Shown: positions 1-6,174 of the stretch, one piece after another
Layout of the letters: each line of letters opens with the position of its first letter
How positions within the stretch are numbered: the stretch's first letter is position 1
Assembly (NCBI GenBank): GCA_947179285.1
Contig: CAMXAV010000052.1
Span: 1-6,174 of the forward strand
Source: an uncultured Helicobacter sp.
Lineage (GTDB): Bacteria > Campylobacterota > Campylobacteria > Campylobacterales > Helicobacteraceae
DNA length: 6,174 bases
Reading direction: 5' to 3'
Position numbers and translations under genes: made by a program
Notes under the pieces: generated by a model
Told to the model about the DNA's origin: nothing
What the model saw: the letters and a program-made list of their open reading frames with translations, nothing else
The model's database searches: none

Positions 1-166
1 TGATGAGAACCAATGTGTCTTGCGGCAGCACGCGCAACGACTTCTGGCTCGCGGCAACGGGCAGAATCTTGCCCGTTTTGATATGGCGCACGCACAGGCG
101 CGCTTGATGTGTGCAGAGATAGCCCACAAAGGGCGATGCGCTATTGCAAGATTTCTTGGAAGTCAT
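1..166 (-). CDS. rnr: Probable RNase R (VacB/Rnr family exoribonuclease), 5' part only
   Basis: This is a partial gene running off the left edge. The frame is open from ATG 166 to base 1 (55 codons). After the HDOD stop at 141 it uses the same G/C-rich codon style as its neighbours and reads like a real protein: a VGYL stretch, then SQKSLRVLPQDTLVLI. This fits the first cold-shock/OB-fold domain of RNase R, with the pattern xGYx...SxxxL..LPxDxVL. From memory it resembles H. pylori VacB (YL...SQRSLLELP). RNase R degrades structured RNA 3' to 5' in the cytoplasm. As I recall, in C. jejuni an RNase R gene lies beside and divergent from ilvC, which supports the call. The start is uncertain: ATG 166 lies inside the HDOD gene, giving a 26-nt overlap, and has no clear Shine-Dalgarno. 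Further in-frame ATGs occur upstream within the HDOD gene. The coding call is fairly good; the family call is an inference. Confidence 0.55.
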   Translation of the reverse strand, partial: MTSKKSCNSASPFVGYLCTHQARLCVRHIKTGKILPVAASQKSLRVLPQDTLVLI

Positions 167-959
167 TGAGTGCAGAAACGAAGAGATGTTCTTGGAAATG
201 CCCCGCTTTTGCGAGCTTTGTGGCGTTTTGAATCTGCTCATCGCTAAAGGCATCATAAAGACTAATCAGGCTTTGCACGGTGCTTAGCGCATAGGCATGG
301 CGGCGCAGATTCTTTGCGACCTTTTCGGGCGTTTGGATATTGCGCATCATCGCCACGAGCGACTTATCGAAGTTCCAATACTCAAACAGCTCGGCAGCAG
401 CCTCGTAAGAGCTCATGCCAAACACATCGCGTTCAATCTCGGCAATGGGCTTTGCAAGGCGCTTTTGCAGCTTTTTTTGGAACATCTCCTGCTCGTTTTT
501 TTGAATGAGCACATTGCTCAAAATCACCACGCCCATTTCGAGCAAAAACGATGCGGGCGCGAGCAAGTCGAGCAATGTGCGGTTTGATTTGGAAATCCAA
601 CGCACCATAAACGCGTTTTGCAGCTCGGCTGTGCGCAAGAAATCCTTGTCGCTTAGGCTGTATGGCGAGAGGTCGATTTTGAAGCGACTCTTAATCACCG
701 TAACAATCGCAAAGCCCTTAATCGTGCTCATTCCAAAAAGCGAAATGGCTTGCGGAATCGTATTCACCTCGCGTGCAAAGCCATACAGCGGCGAGTTTGC
801 GGCGCGCAAGAGGCTTGCGGTCAGAATCGGGTCTTTCTCGACAATCTTCACCACATCGGCGATGCTCGAGCGCGCATCGCTGCAAACCTCTTGAATCTTG
901 CGCACGCTCTCGGGAATGACAGGCAAGCTTTTGATATTTTGAATAATCTCTGATTTCAT
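141..959 (-). CDS. HDOD-domain protein (degenerate HD, signalling-type)
   Basis: The product is 272 residues. The N-terminal half is a typical HDOD domain (about residues 10-205): SLPVIPES near residue 11, EKDPILTASLLRAANSPLYG at 41-60, and AISLFGMSTIKG at 71-82. HDOD proteins are cytoplasmic and usually signalling or scaffold-like, and most lack phosphohydrolase activity. That holds here. Where an active HD enzyme has LLHDIG, this protein reads LLEMG (139-143), and the later conserved His is replaced in GMSSYEA (181-187). The C-terminal ~65 residues are helical and Lys/Gln-rich without a domain I recognise. There is no signal peptide or membrane segment. ATG 959 is preceded by AGGA at 5-nt spacing, and that site overlaps the ppc stop, so the gene is probably translated with ppc. 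The partner and exact role are unknown. Confidence 0.9.
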   Translation of the reverse strand: MKSEIIQNIKSLPVIPESVRKIQEVCSDARSSIADVVKIVEKDPILTASLLRAANSPLYGFAREVNTIPQAISLFGMSTIKGFAIVTVIKSRFKIDLSPYSLSDKDFLRTAELQNAFMVRWISKSNRTLLDLLAPASFLLEMGVVILSNVLIQKNEQEMFQKKLQKRLAKPIAEIERDVFGMSSYEAAAELFEYWNFDKSLVAMMRNIQTPEKVAKNLRRHAYALSTVQSLISLYDAFSDEQIQNATKLAKAGHFQEHLFVSALNDFQEILQ

Positions 960-964
960 TGTGT

Positions 965-968
965 TCCT
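965..968 (-). promoter_or_regulatory. Shine-Dalgarno of HDOD gene, overlapping the ppc stop
   Basis: On the minus strand the junction reads ACA-GGA-TAG-GAACACA-ATG. The ppc stop TAG (969-967) lies within AGGA (968-965), which sits 5 nt before the HDOD ATG. No room remains for a separate promoter between the genes, which points to one transcript with coupled translation. Confidence 0.75.
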
Positions 969-3615
969 ATCCTGTGTTTTTCATGCCTTGTGCAATGCCC
1001 ACAATCGTGCTCGCAATGAGCTTTGTTAGCCTTTGCTTGCGCTCATCATATTGCGATTCTTCAAACTCTTTGATGAGCTCCACTTGAAAATAATTGATTG
1101 CGTCTATCGTTGGATTGCGCAACAAAAGCGATTCGCGCAACGCGCTTTCGTTTTCGAGCAATTCCTTTTCGTTGCGAATCTCTTTCACCCACGCAAGCGT
1201 CAGCGCATGCTCGGCGCAGATGATGTCAAAAATCTGCTCACGCAACGTGCCGTTTTTGACAAATTGATTGTACAGGCTCGCAATCTGCAAGTTCACCTTC
1301 AAAAGCGAACGCGCAATATTATCGATTGTTACCTTGAAAAAAGGCACATCGGCATAGCATTGTTGCAGAATCTCGCGTGCGTTTTTCACGCCCTCACACC
1401 CGCTGCCCACGCCAAACCACGCGGGCAAAATGGCGCGATTCTGCGTCCATGCAAACACCCACGGAATCGCGCGCAAATCCTCCACGCGCTGCGTGTCGCG
1501 GCGCTTGCTTGGGCGCGAGCCGATGTTGAGCTGCTGGATAAAACTAATCGGCGTTGCCTCTTTGAAATAGTCGATGAATCCGTCTGTTTCATAGACAAGC
1601 GAGCGGTATTTCTTGCGCGAAATGGCGCTCATCTCGCGCAAAAGCCGCTTTTGCGCCTCGCTTTCTTTGTGCGTGTTGATATGGAATCTATCATGCACCG
1701 AGCATTTGAGCAGCGCGGCGAGCGTTGTTGTGAAATGATATGTCGCGTTCGAGCGGTTGAGGTATTTTGCGGCAATCACCTCGCCTTGTTCTGTTGTTTT
1801 CAAGAACCCTGCGACACTCTGCGGGGGCGAGGCAAAAAGCGCCGTTTCGAGCTTGCCGCCGCCGCGGCTCACGCTGCCGCCGCGCCCGTGAAAGCGCTTA
1901 AACGAGATTCCAAGTTTATCTTTGAGCGCCATGAGGTCGTTAATCGCGGCATTCAGCGCATAGTTGCTCGTAAAGATTCCGCCGTCTTTACTGCTATCAG
2001 AATAGCCAATCATAATCTCTTGCACATCGCCTCGTTGCGTGAGATAGTCGCGATAGTAGGGATTGGCGCAAAGGTCGTGCAGAATCTCGGGCGCTTTTTG
2101 CAAATCATCAATCGTCTCAAGCAGCGGCGTAATCGAGATTCTCGCCTTGCTGCCCTGCACCCACAGCCCGCTTTGTTTTGCAAACCACAGCACGGCGAGC
2201 AAATCGGCAGAATCTTGCGTCATCGAGACGATGAAGCTGTTGAGAATCTTCTTGCTAATGCGCTCGCGTGCCCACGCAATCTGTAAGAATGCGCACATCA
2301 TCTCTTCTGTGCTATGCGACACCTTGCCAATGAGCGATTGCAACACAATGGGCGGCGCGGCAAGCGCGGCGTTTAGAATCTCAATCTTGCGCGTTTTGGG
2401 GAGATTCCAAAAATCGCCCTGCACATAGCCGAGTAGCGCAAAGATTTCTTCAATTGCCATGCCGATTGTGTCGCGATGTTCGCGAAAATCGAGCGTGAAG
2501 AGATGGAATCCGGCAATCAAGACGAGGTTGCGAAACTCGCGCAAAAATGTCGCGCTGATGTTGTCCATACTCTCGATGAGCAAGTCAATGTCGGCGACAA
2601 GCTCGCTGCTGTGCCGATAGACAAAATCCACCGATGTGGGGTTGTGGACATACACGAGCCGATTCTCGAGCTTTTGGCGCATGAGCCGCAGCTTGGCGCG
2701 GAAGGGTTCGTATTGGTGAAAAGTCGCAAGCGAGGGCGGGAGATGTGCGATTTCGCGCGCCAAAGAATCGCGCAAAGCCTGCGTGGGCGCGCACAAATCG
2801 CTCGAGTGCGAGAGCTCGCGCGAGAGGCGCACGATGCGCTTTAGGTAGATTTTGATGATATTCTCATGCGCAATCTTCATGACCTTGAGCATGACTTGAT
2901 TATTCACATTGGGATTCCCGTCTCTATCGCCGCCAATCCAGCTACCGAGCCGAATGGGCGAACGCGCGAGCGGCTTTTGCAAGATATTTGCAATCTGCTT
3001 CGCACTCTTGAGCGCGCTGCCTAGCAGCGAGCTTTCGATGATATAGAGCAAGTTATCGAGCTCGAAAAGCACCTCGAGCTTCTCGTTGCGTACAAGCGGC
3101 GTGTTCCAGAGCAGCACGAGGCGGTAGATGAGCCTATCGAGATAATGCTTCGATTCACGCTCGTTTGGCGCGGAATAGATTTTGTCAAGCAAATTGTAGA
3201 TGTCGTGGTGCGATTCGAGGAATGTGCGGCGGCGCGATTCTGTGGGGTGCGCCGTGAAAACGGGGTAGAACTCGAGCGTCTCGAGGCTTGCGAGAATATC
3301 GCAGCGGTCGAAGGTTTGTTCGAGCTCCTCGATGGTGTTTAGCAAGAGATTACTCACATTGCGCTGCTGCGTCTTGGTACGTTCCTCGATGATGTTCAGC
3401 AGCATGTTGTAGAGCGAGAACGCATGCACAAGCTCGGGCAGATGCTCCTTTTGCAAGCCGCATTCATCGAGCGTTGGCAGCGGCGATTCGGCAAAGCGGT
3501 CTTTGAGGGCGAGAAAAATGGGCGCAATATGCGGCGCACGCAGCTCAAGGAGAATCATCATCAGTTCAGAGGCAAATTCTGCCCCCTGCTTGAGCGTATC
3601 AAAGGTGCTTTTCAT
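967..3615 (-). CDS. ppc: Phosphoenolpyruvate carboxylase
   Basis: The product is 882 residues, matching the usual bacterial length (E. coli 883). It catalyses PEP + bicarbonate to oxaloacetate + phosphate in the cytoplasm, refilling the TCA cycle and feeding aspartate-family synthesis. All diagnostic motifs are present in order: VFTAHPTESRR (119-129, catalytic His123), GGDRDGNP (228-235), TLDFREH (374-380), GYSDSSKDGG (537-546), FHGRGGSVSRGGG (575-587, His576 and Arg584), EQGEVIAAKY (609-618), GSRPSKRR (699-706), LRAIPWVFAWTQNR (714-727) and the C-terminal GMKNTG, whose last residues form the inhibitor/active-site end in this family. One loop position is odd: Ser583 stands where most family members have Gly (GRGGxxGRGG). 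Start ATG 3615 has AAGGAA at 5-nt spacing. The gene leads the minus-strand operon and diverges from ilvC. No frameshift is visible. Confidence 0.98.
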   Translation of the reverse strand: MKSTFDTLKQGAEFASELMMILLELRAPHIAPIFLALKDRFAESPLPTLDECGLQKEHLPELVHAFSLYNMLLNIIEERTKTQQRNVSNLLLNTIEELEQTFDRCDILASLETLEFYPVFTAHPTESRRRTFLESHHDIYNLLDKIYSAPNERESKHYLDRLIYRLVLLWNTPLVRNEKLEVLFELDNLLYIIESSLLGSALKSAKQIANILQKPLARSPIRLGSWIGGDRDGNPNVNNQVMLKVMKIAHENIIKIYLKRIVRLSRELSHSSDLCAPTQALRDSLAREIAHLPPSLATFHQYEPFRAKLRLMRQKLENRLVYVHNPTSVDFVYRHSSELVADIDLLIESMDNISATFLREFRNLVLIAGFHLFTLDFREHRDTIGMAIEEIFALLGYVQGDFWNLPKTRKIEILNAALAAPPIVLQSLIGKVSHSTEEMMCAFLQIAWARERISKKILNSFIVSMTQDSADLLAVLWFAKQSGLWVQGSKARISITPLLETIDDLQKAPEILHDLCANPYYRDYLTQRGDVQEIMIGYSDSSKDGGIFTSNYALNAAINDLMALKDKLGISFKRFHGRGGSVSRGGGKLETALFASPPQSVAGFLKTTEQGEVIAAKYLNRSNATYHFTTTLAALLKCSVHDRFHINTHKESEAQKRLLREMSAISRKKYRSLVYETDGFIDYFKEATPISFIQQLNIGSRPSKRRDTQRVEDLRAIPWVFAWTQNRAILPAWFGVGSGCEGVKNAREILQQCYADVPFFKVTIDNIARSLLKVNLQIASLYNQFVKNGTLREQIFDIICAEHALTLAWVKEIRNEKELLENESALRESLLLRNPTIDAINYFQVELIKEFEESQYDERKQRLTKLIASTIVGIAQGMKNTG

Positions 3616-3620
3616 GGCGA

Positions 3621-3626
3621 TTCCTT
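3621..3626 (-). promoter_or_regulatory. Shine-Dalgarno of ppc
   Basis: AAGGAA (3626-3621 on the minus strand) lies 5 nt before ATG 3615. It is a strong site that fixes the ppc start. Only 4 nt separate it from the upstream inverted repeat, so folding of that repeat could affect access. Confidence 0.8.
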
Positions 3627-3630
3627 GAAT

Positions 3631-3650
3631 GCTTTAGAGATTTCTAAAGC
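3631..3650. repeat. 8-bp inverted repeat, operator- or hairpin-like, between ppc and ilvC
   Basis: GCTTTAGA (3631-3638) and TCTAAAGC (3643-3650) are perfect reverse complements around the 4-nt loop GATT. GCTTTAGAGATT (3631-3642) also recurs directly as GCTTTTGAGATT (3649-3660), with 11 of 12 bases matching at an 18-bp offset. Relative to the predicted start sites, the palindrome centre is about 31 bp upstream for ilvC and about 10 nt downstream for ppc. It could be a dimeric repressor site acting on both genes, or a hairpin at the very 5' end of ppc mRNA. There is no U-tract, so it is not a standard terminator. The regulator is unknown. Confidence 0.5.
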
Positions 3651-3657
3651 TTTTGAG

Positions 3658-3663
3658 ATTATA
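3658..3663 (-). promoter_or_regulatory. Candidate sigma70 -10 box of ppc
   Basis: On the minus strand the sequence reads TATAAT at 3663-3658, part of the self-complementary ATTATAAT (3658-3665). Initiation would fall near 3651, giving a leader of about 35 nt that begins with the inverted repeat. No good -35 hexamer is visible, which is normal for Campylobacterota sigma70 promoters. A second AT-rich stretch (minus-strand ATATAAAT near 3680) is an alternative. Confidence 0.5.
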
Positions 3664-3665
3664 AT
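3660..3665 (+). promoter_or_regulatory. Candidate sigma70 -10 box of ilvC
   Basis: A perfect TATAAT lies on the plus strand, followed by GCGC. Initiation near 3671-3672 would give a leader of about 45 nt, too short for a T-box or a classic leader-peptide attenuator. The -35 region falls on the inverted/direct repeat cluster. AT-rich blocks at 3681-3699 are weaker alternatives. Confidence 0.55.
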
Positions 3666-3692
3666 GCGCTACACGCTAGATTTATATTTTAG

Positions 3693-4742
<1,050 letters not shown>

Positions 4743-4762
4743 ACGTTTGAGCGCTTGCGTTT

Positions 4763-4797
4763 GGCTCGCGAGCGCGGCTCGCGGGGCTTGGGCGAGC
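4763..4797. other. G/C-rich palindromic stretch after ilvC, possible weak terminator
   Basis: It contains a perfect 10-bp palindrome GCTCGCGAGC (4764-4773), a direct repeat of GGCTCGCG (4763-4770 and 4776-4783), and a possible 6-bp stem GCTCGC/GCGAGC (4777-4782 with 4792-4797, 9-nt loop). It begins about 20 bp after the ilvC stop. No real T-run follows, so a Rho-independent terminator is not well supported. It may simply protect the mRNA 3' end. Confidence 0.3.
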
Positions 4798-4803
4798 GTG
4801 ATT

Positions 4804-4866
4804 TGTGGAGGTGCGATTTTAATCGCACACATAAAATAATGCGTGCGGCTAAAGCCGCACCTCCAT
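4804..4866. repeat. REP/BIME-like element, copy 1
   Basis: The element is bounded by 10-bp inverted ends, TGGAGGTGCG (4806-4815) and CGCACCTCCA (4856-4865). Inside are two hairpins: GTGCGATT-TT-AATCGCAC (4811-4828) and GTGCGGCT-AA-AGCCGCAC (4843-4860), joined by an A/T-rich linker containing ATAAAATAAT. Reading inward, each end shows a GTGG or ATGG tetranucleotide plus AG before the hairpin, as in REP units, which carry a GTRG-type tag recognised by RAYT transposases. Two head-to-head units make a BIME-like pair. The arrangement is read directly; the REP/RAYT assignment is an inference. There is no U-tract. Confidence 0.75.
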
Positions 4867-4971
4867 AGGATAAAATTTATGCATGAAATCCTGATAGGAT
4901 AGAAACTTATAATATTTTCTTTCCGTGTAAAATTCCTCGAGTTTGCGATTATAATCGTCATCATTGCCCAT
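4849..4971 (-). pseudogene. Short AT-rich reading frame (40 codons), gene remnant or small ORF, ending inside REP copy 1
   Basis: From ATG 4971 this frame encodes 40 residues rich in Tyr, Phe, Lys and Asp/Glu, for example MGNDDDYNRKLEEF and YYKFLSYQDF, ending MEVRL where the REP element supplies the last codons and the stop. The first 35 residues look protein-like, but their A/T-rich codon choice differs from ppc, ilvC and nrdB. The frame stays open eight codons upstream of the ATG to tandem TAA. A one-base shift there joins another open stretch (ending LIFDII) reaching back to REP copy 2. No Shine-Dalgarno is clear, although an extended -10, TGATATAAT, lies on the minus strand at 5006-4998. 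The best reading is the tail of an acquired gene eroded and bounded by REP elements. A genuine small protein is possible. I do not recognise the family. Confidence 0.4.
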
Positions 4972-4997
4972 TAAAACATATTGCTCATAAACAGGTT

Positions 4998-5006
4998 ATT
5001 ATATCA
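4998..5006 (-). promoter_or_regulatory. Candidate extended -10 promoter, minus strand
   Basis: TGATATAAT on the minus strand (5006-4998) is a perfect extended -10. It would start a transcript near 4991, about 20 nt before ATG 4971. No -35 is visible at normal spacing. The region is A/T-rich, so a chance match is likely, and the same bases could be coding remnant. Confidence 0.3.
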
Positions 5007-5057
5007 AAAATCAAGCTTAACCATTCATTCCTCTTTCTGCAAGGGAATAGAAGAGAA

Positions 5058-5120
5058 TGTGGAGGTGCGATTTCAATCGCACACATAAAATAATGAGTGC
5101 GACTAAAGTCGCACCTCCAT
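5058..5120. repeat. REP/BIME-like element, copy 2
   Basis: This is a second copy of the 4804 element, in the same orientation 254 bp downstream, with the same length and 59 of 63 bases identical. The ends are TGGAGGTGCG (5060-5069) and CGCACCTCCA (5110-5119). The hairpins are GTGCGATT-TC-AATCGCAC (5065-5082) and GTGCGACT-AA-AGTCGCAC (5097-5114). The four differences are one loop base (4820 T, 5074 C), one linker base (4842 C, 5096 A) and a matched pair, 4848 G with 4855 C versus 5102 A with 5109 T, which keeps the stem intact. Selection or copying for palindrome structure explains this better than decay. Confidence 0.75.
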
Positions 5121-5152
5121 GATTTGCGCGGCTTTGTCAAGCCGCGTCAATC
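5121..5152. repeat. Third hairpin, immediately right of REP copy 2
   Basis: The stem CGCGGCTT (5127-5134) pairs with AAGCCGCG (5139-5146) around loop TGTC. GATT (5121-5124) pairs with AATC (5149-5152) beyond a 2x2 mismatch, giving 12 pairs in all. It lacks the GGAGGTGCG end of the REP-like elements and has no U-tract on either strand. Its role is unknown; it may be a different REP family member or an RNA 3' end. Confidence 0.5.
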
Positions 5153-5307
5153 GGCGCAGGAAGTAGGAGAAGCCATACCCGCAGCTTGGTCTATACTTTA
5201 AGCTTTTTCATGTTATCATCACCTTTTGTTTGGGCTGCGTATATGTTTGCAATCGCCACACCCGAACACGACACAAAATAATTTTATCTTTATGAAAGAC
5301 GGCGCAC

Positions 5308-6174
5308 ATGTTACAACGTAAAAAAATATACAATCCTTTTTCCAAAGAATCCGTGAACGAACGCAAGATTTTTGGGGGCAATCCAACGAGCATTTTTGAG
5401 CTAAACAAAATCAAATACCAATGGGCATATCAGCTTTGGAAAACGATGCTTGCGAACACGTGGTTTCCCGAAGAAGTCAATATGAACCCCGACAAAAAAG
5501 ACTACAATGGCGGGCTCACAAGCGCCGAAAAATGCGGCTACGATAGGGCTTTGGCGCAGCTTATCTTTATGGATTCTTTGCAAACCAATAACCTGATTGA
5601 CAACATCAACCCCTACATCACAAGCCCCGAAATCAACCTCGTCTTGGTGCGCCAAGCCTTCGAGGAGGCACTACACTCGCAAAGCTATGCCGTGATGGTC
5701 GAATCGATTTCGGCAAACACCGATGAAATCTATGAAATGTGGCGCAGCGATATGTCGTTGCGCAGCAAGAACGACCACATCGCCCAAGTTTACGAGCAGC
5801 TTGCGAGCAATCCAAGCGATGAATCGATGATTAAGGCGATGTTTGCCAACCAGATTCTTGAGGGAATCTATTTCTACTCGGGCTTCTCGTTTTTCTACAC
5901 GCTCGCACGTAGCGGCAAGATGTTGGGCAGCACGCAGATGATACGCTTTATCCAACGCGATGAAGTCACGCATCTCATCTTGTTCCAAAATATGATTAAC
6001 TCCGCGCGCAACGAACGCCCCGAGCTCTTCACCCCCGCGCTCATTGACGAAGTCATCGAGATGTTCCGCAAAGCCGTCGACATCGAGAGCGCATGGGGCG
6101 AATACATCACGCAAGGGCAGATTCTCGGGCTCACGAGCGACATTATCCGCACCTATATCCAATATCTCGCCGAC
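5308..6174 (+). CDS. nrdB: Ribonucleoside-diphosphate reductase beta subunit (class Ia R2), 3' end missing
   Basis: 289 residues are visible and the frame is open at the window edge; the family is usually about 340, so roughly 50 are missing. R2 holds the diiron-tyrosyl radical that drives the NrdA subunit to make deoxynucleotides from ribonucleoside diphosphates in the cytoplasm. All key residues are present: Asp89 (FMDSLQ), Glu120, His123 and Tyr127 in EALHSQSY (120-127), Glu185 (ILEGIYFY), and Glu219 and His222 in RDEVTH (217-222). Trp52 in TWFPEEVNM matches the electron-transfer Trp48 of E. coli. The intact radical Tyr makes a conventional Fe-Tyr enzyme likely, not the Tyr-less class Ic. 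Start ATG 5308 is the first in-frame Met before the conserved region. No strong Shine-Dalgarno precedes it (GAAAGACGG is the nearest purine stretch). The nrdA partner is not in the window. Confidence 0.95.
   Translation, partial: MLQRKKIYNPFSKESVNERKIFGGNPTSIFELNKIKYQWAYQLWKTMLANTWFPEEVNMNPDKKDYNGGLTSAEKCGYDRALAQLIFMDSLQTNNLIDNINPYITSPEINLVLVRQAFEEALHSQSYAVMVESISANTDEIYEMWRSDMSLRSKNDHIAQVYEQLASNPSDESMIKAMFANQILEGIYFYSGFSFFYTLARSGKMLGSTQMIRFIQRDEVTHLILFQNMINSARNERPELFTPALIDEVIEMFRKAVDIESAWGEYITQGQILGLTSDIIRTYIQYLAD

Larger units (their letters stand above)
4743..5307. other. ilvC-nrdB intergenic region (565 bp)
   Basis: No standard gene lies here. From left to right it holds a G/C-rich palindromic stretch just after ilvC (4763-4797), the first REP-like element (4804-4866), an AT-rich segment with a short minus-strand frame (4867-5057), the second REP-like element (5058-5120), a third hairpin (5121-5152), and a leader and promoter zone for nrdB (about 5185-5307). 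In the last zone, TATACT (5192-5197) and TATCAT (5214-5219) are possible -10 boxes, but neither is convincing. Confidence 0.8.

Noticed and set aside
2..169. Plus-strand frame open from the left edge to a TGA near 169
   Set aside because: It is open by chance opposite the minus-strand gene. The minus-strand reading matches an RNase R-like segment and the operon direction, while this one matches nothing I recognise.
1033..2286. Long open frame (417 codons) on the plus strand opposite ppc
   Set aside because: It is antisense to a fully motif-supported PEP carboxylase. Its translation is Arg/Ala/Gln/His-rich without any domain, as expected of a mirror frame in G/C-rich third-position DNA.
4804..4866. 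REP copy 1 as the Rho-independent terminator of ilvC
   Set aside because: The hairpins are not followed by a T-run on either strand; the following bases are ACATAAAATAAT or CTCCATAGG.
4804..5120. Repeats as a CRISPR array
   Set aside because: There are only two copies 254 bp apart, each internally palindromic, with a single long A/T-rich interval rather than uniform spacers, and no cas genes.
5270..5290. NrdR box upstream of nrdB (ACACAAAATAATTTT)
   Set aside because: Only one half resembles ACACWATAT. The second, mirrored half and the paired box at regular spacing are missing.
5292..5321. Nine-codon frame overlapping the nrdB start as a regulatory upstream ORF
   Set aside because: It has no ribosome binding site and no distinctive codon content; a chance ATG is more likely.
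5671..6162. 163-codon minus-strand frame opposite nrdB
   Set aside because: The plus-strand NrdB carries all diiron ligands in this interval, so the antisense frame is a shadow.

Overview
The window looks like chromosomal DNA of a member of the Campylobacterota (epsilon group), probably Helicobacteraceae or a close relative with an unusually balanced base composition (roughly half G+C by eye; the genes favour G/C in third codon positions). The basis is the type of proteins encoded (class I IlvC, class Ia NrdB, an HDOD protein, bacterial PEP carboxylase) and the gene neighbourhood. As I recall, Campylobacter jejuni also has ilvC divergent from an RNase R gene, as here once ppc and the HDOD gene are added between them. 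No species is claimed.

Left half, minus strand: an apparent operon read right to left, ppc (967-3615, complete PEP carboxylase), an HDOD-domain gene (141-959), and the 5' part of a third gene that leaves the window at base 1 and is probably rnr (RNase R). The genes are packed tightly. The ppc stop codon overlaps the ribosome binding site of the HDOD gene, and the third gene overlaps or abuts the HDOD stop.

A 101-bp divergent control region (3616-3716) separates ppc from ilvC. It holds a self-complementary ATTATAAT that gives a perfect TATAAT on both strands, next to an 8-bp inverted repeat that doubles as a direct repeat.

Right half, plus strand: ilvC (3717-4742, complete ketol-acid reductoisomerase), a 565-bp intergenic region, then nrdB (5308 to the window end, partial; all diiron ligands and the radical tyrosine are visible). 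The intergenic region carries two 60-63-bp REP/BIME-like elements, each made of two head-to-head hairpins. They differ at only four positions, two of which form a compensatory base-pair change. Between them lies an AT-rich 191-bp segment that looks like a decayed or very small gene on the minus strand. A third, unrelated hairpin follows.

Functionally the region is housekeeping metabolism: anaplerotic CO2 fixation (PEP to oxaloacetate), branched-chain amino acid synthesis, RNA turnover and deoxynucleotide synthesis. The unusual material is in the two non-coding regions. I see no phage, CRISPR, secretion or defence system. The REP-like pair is the best candidate for something under-described.
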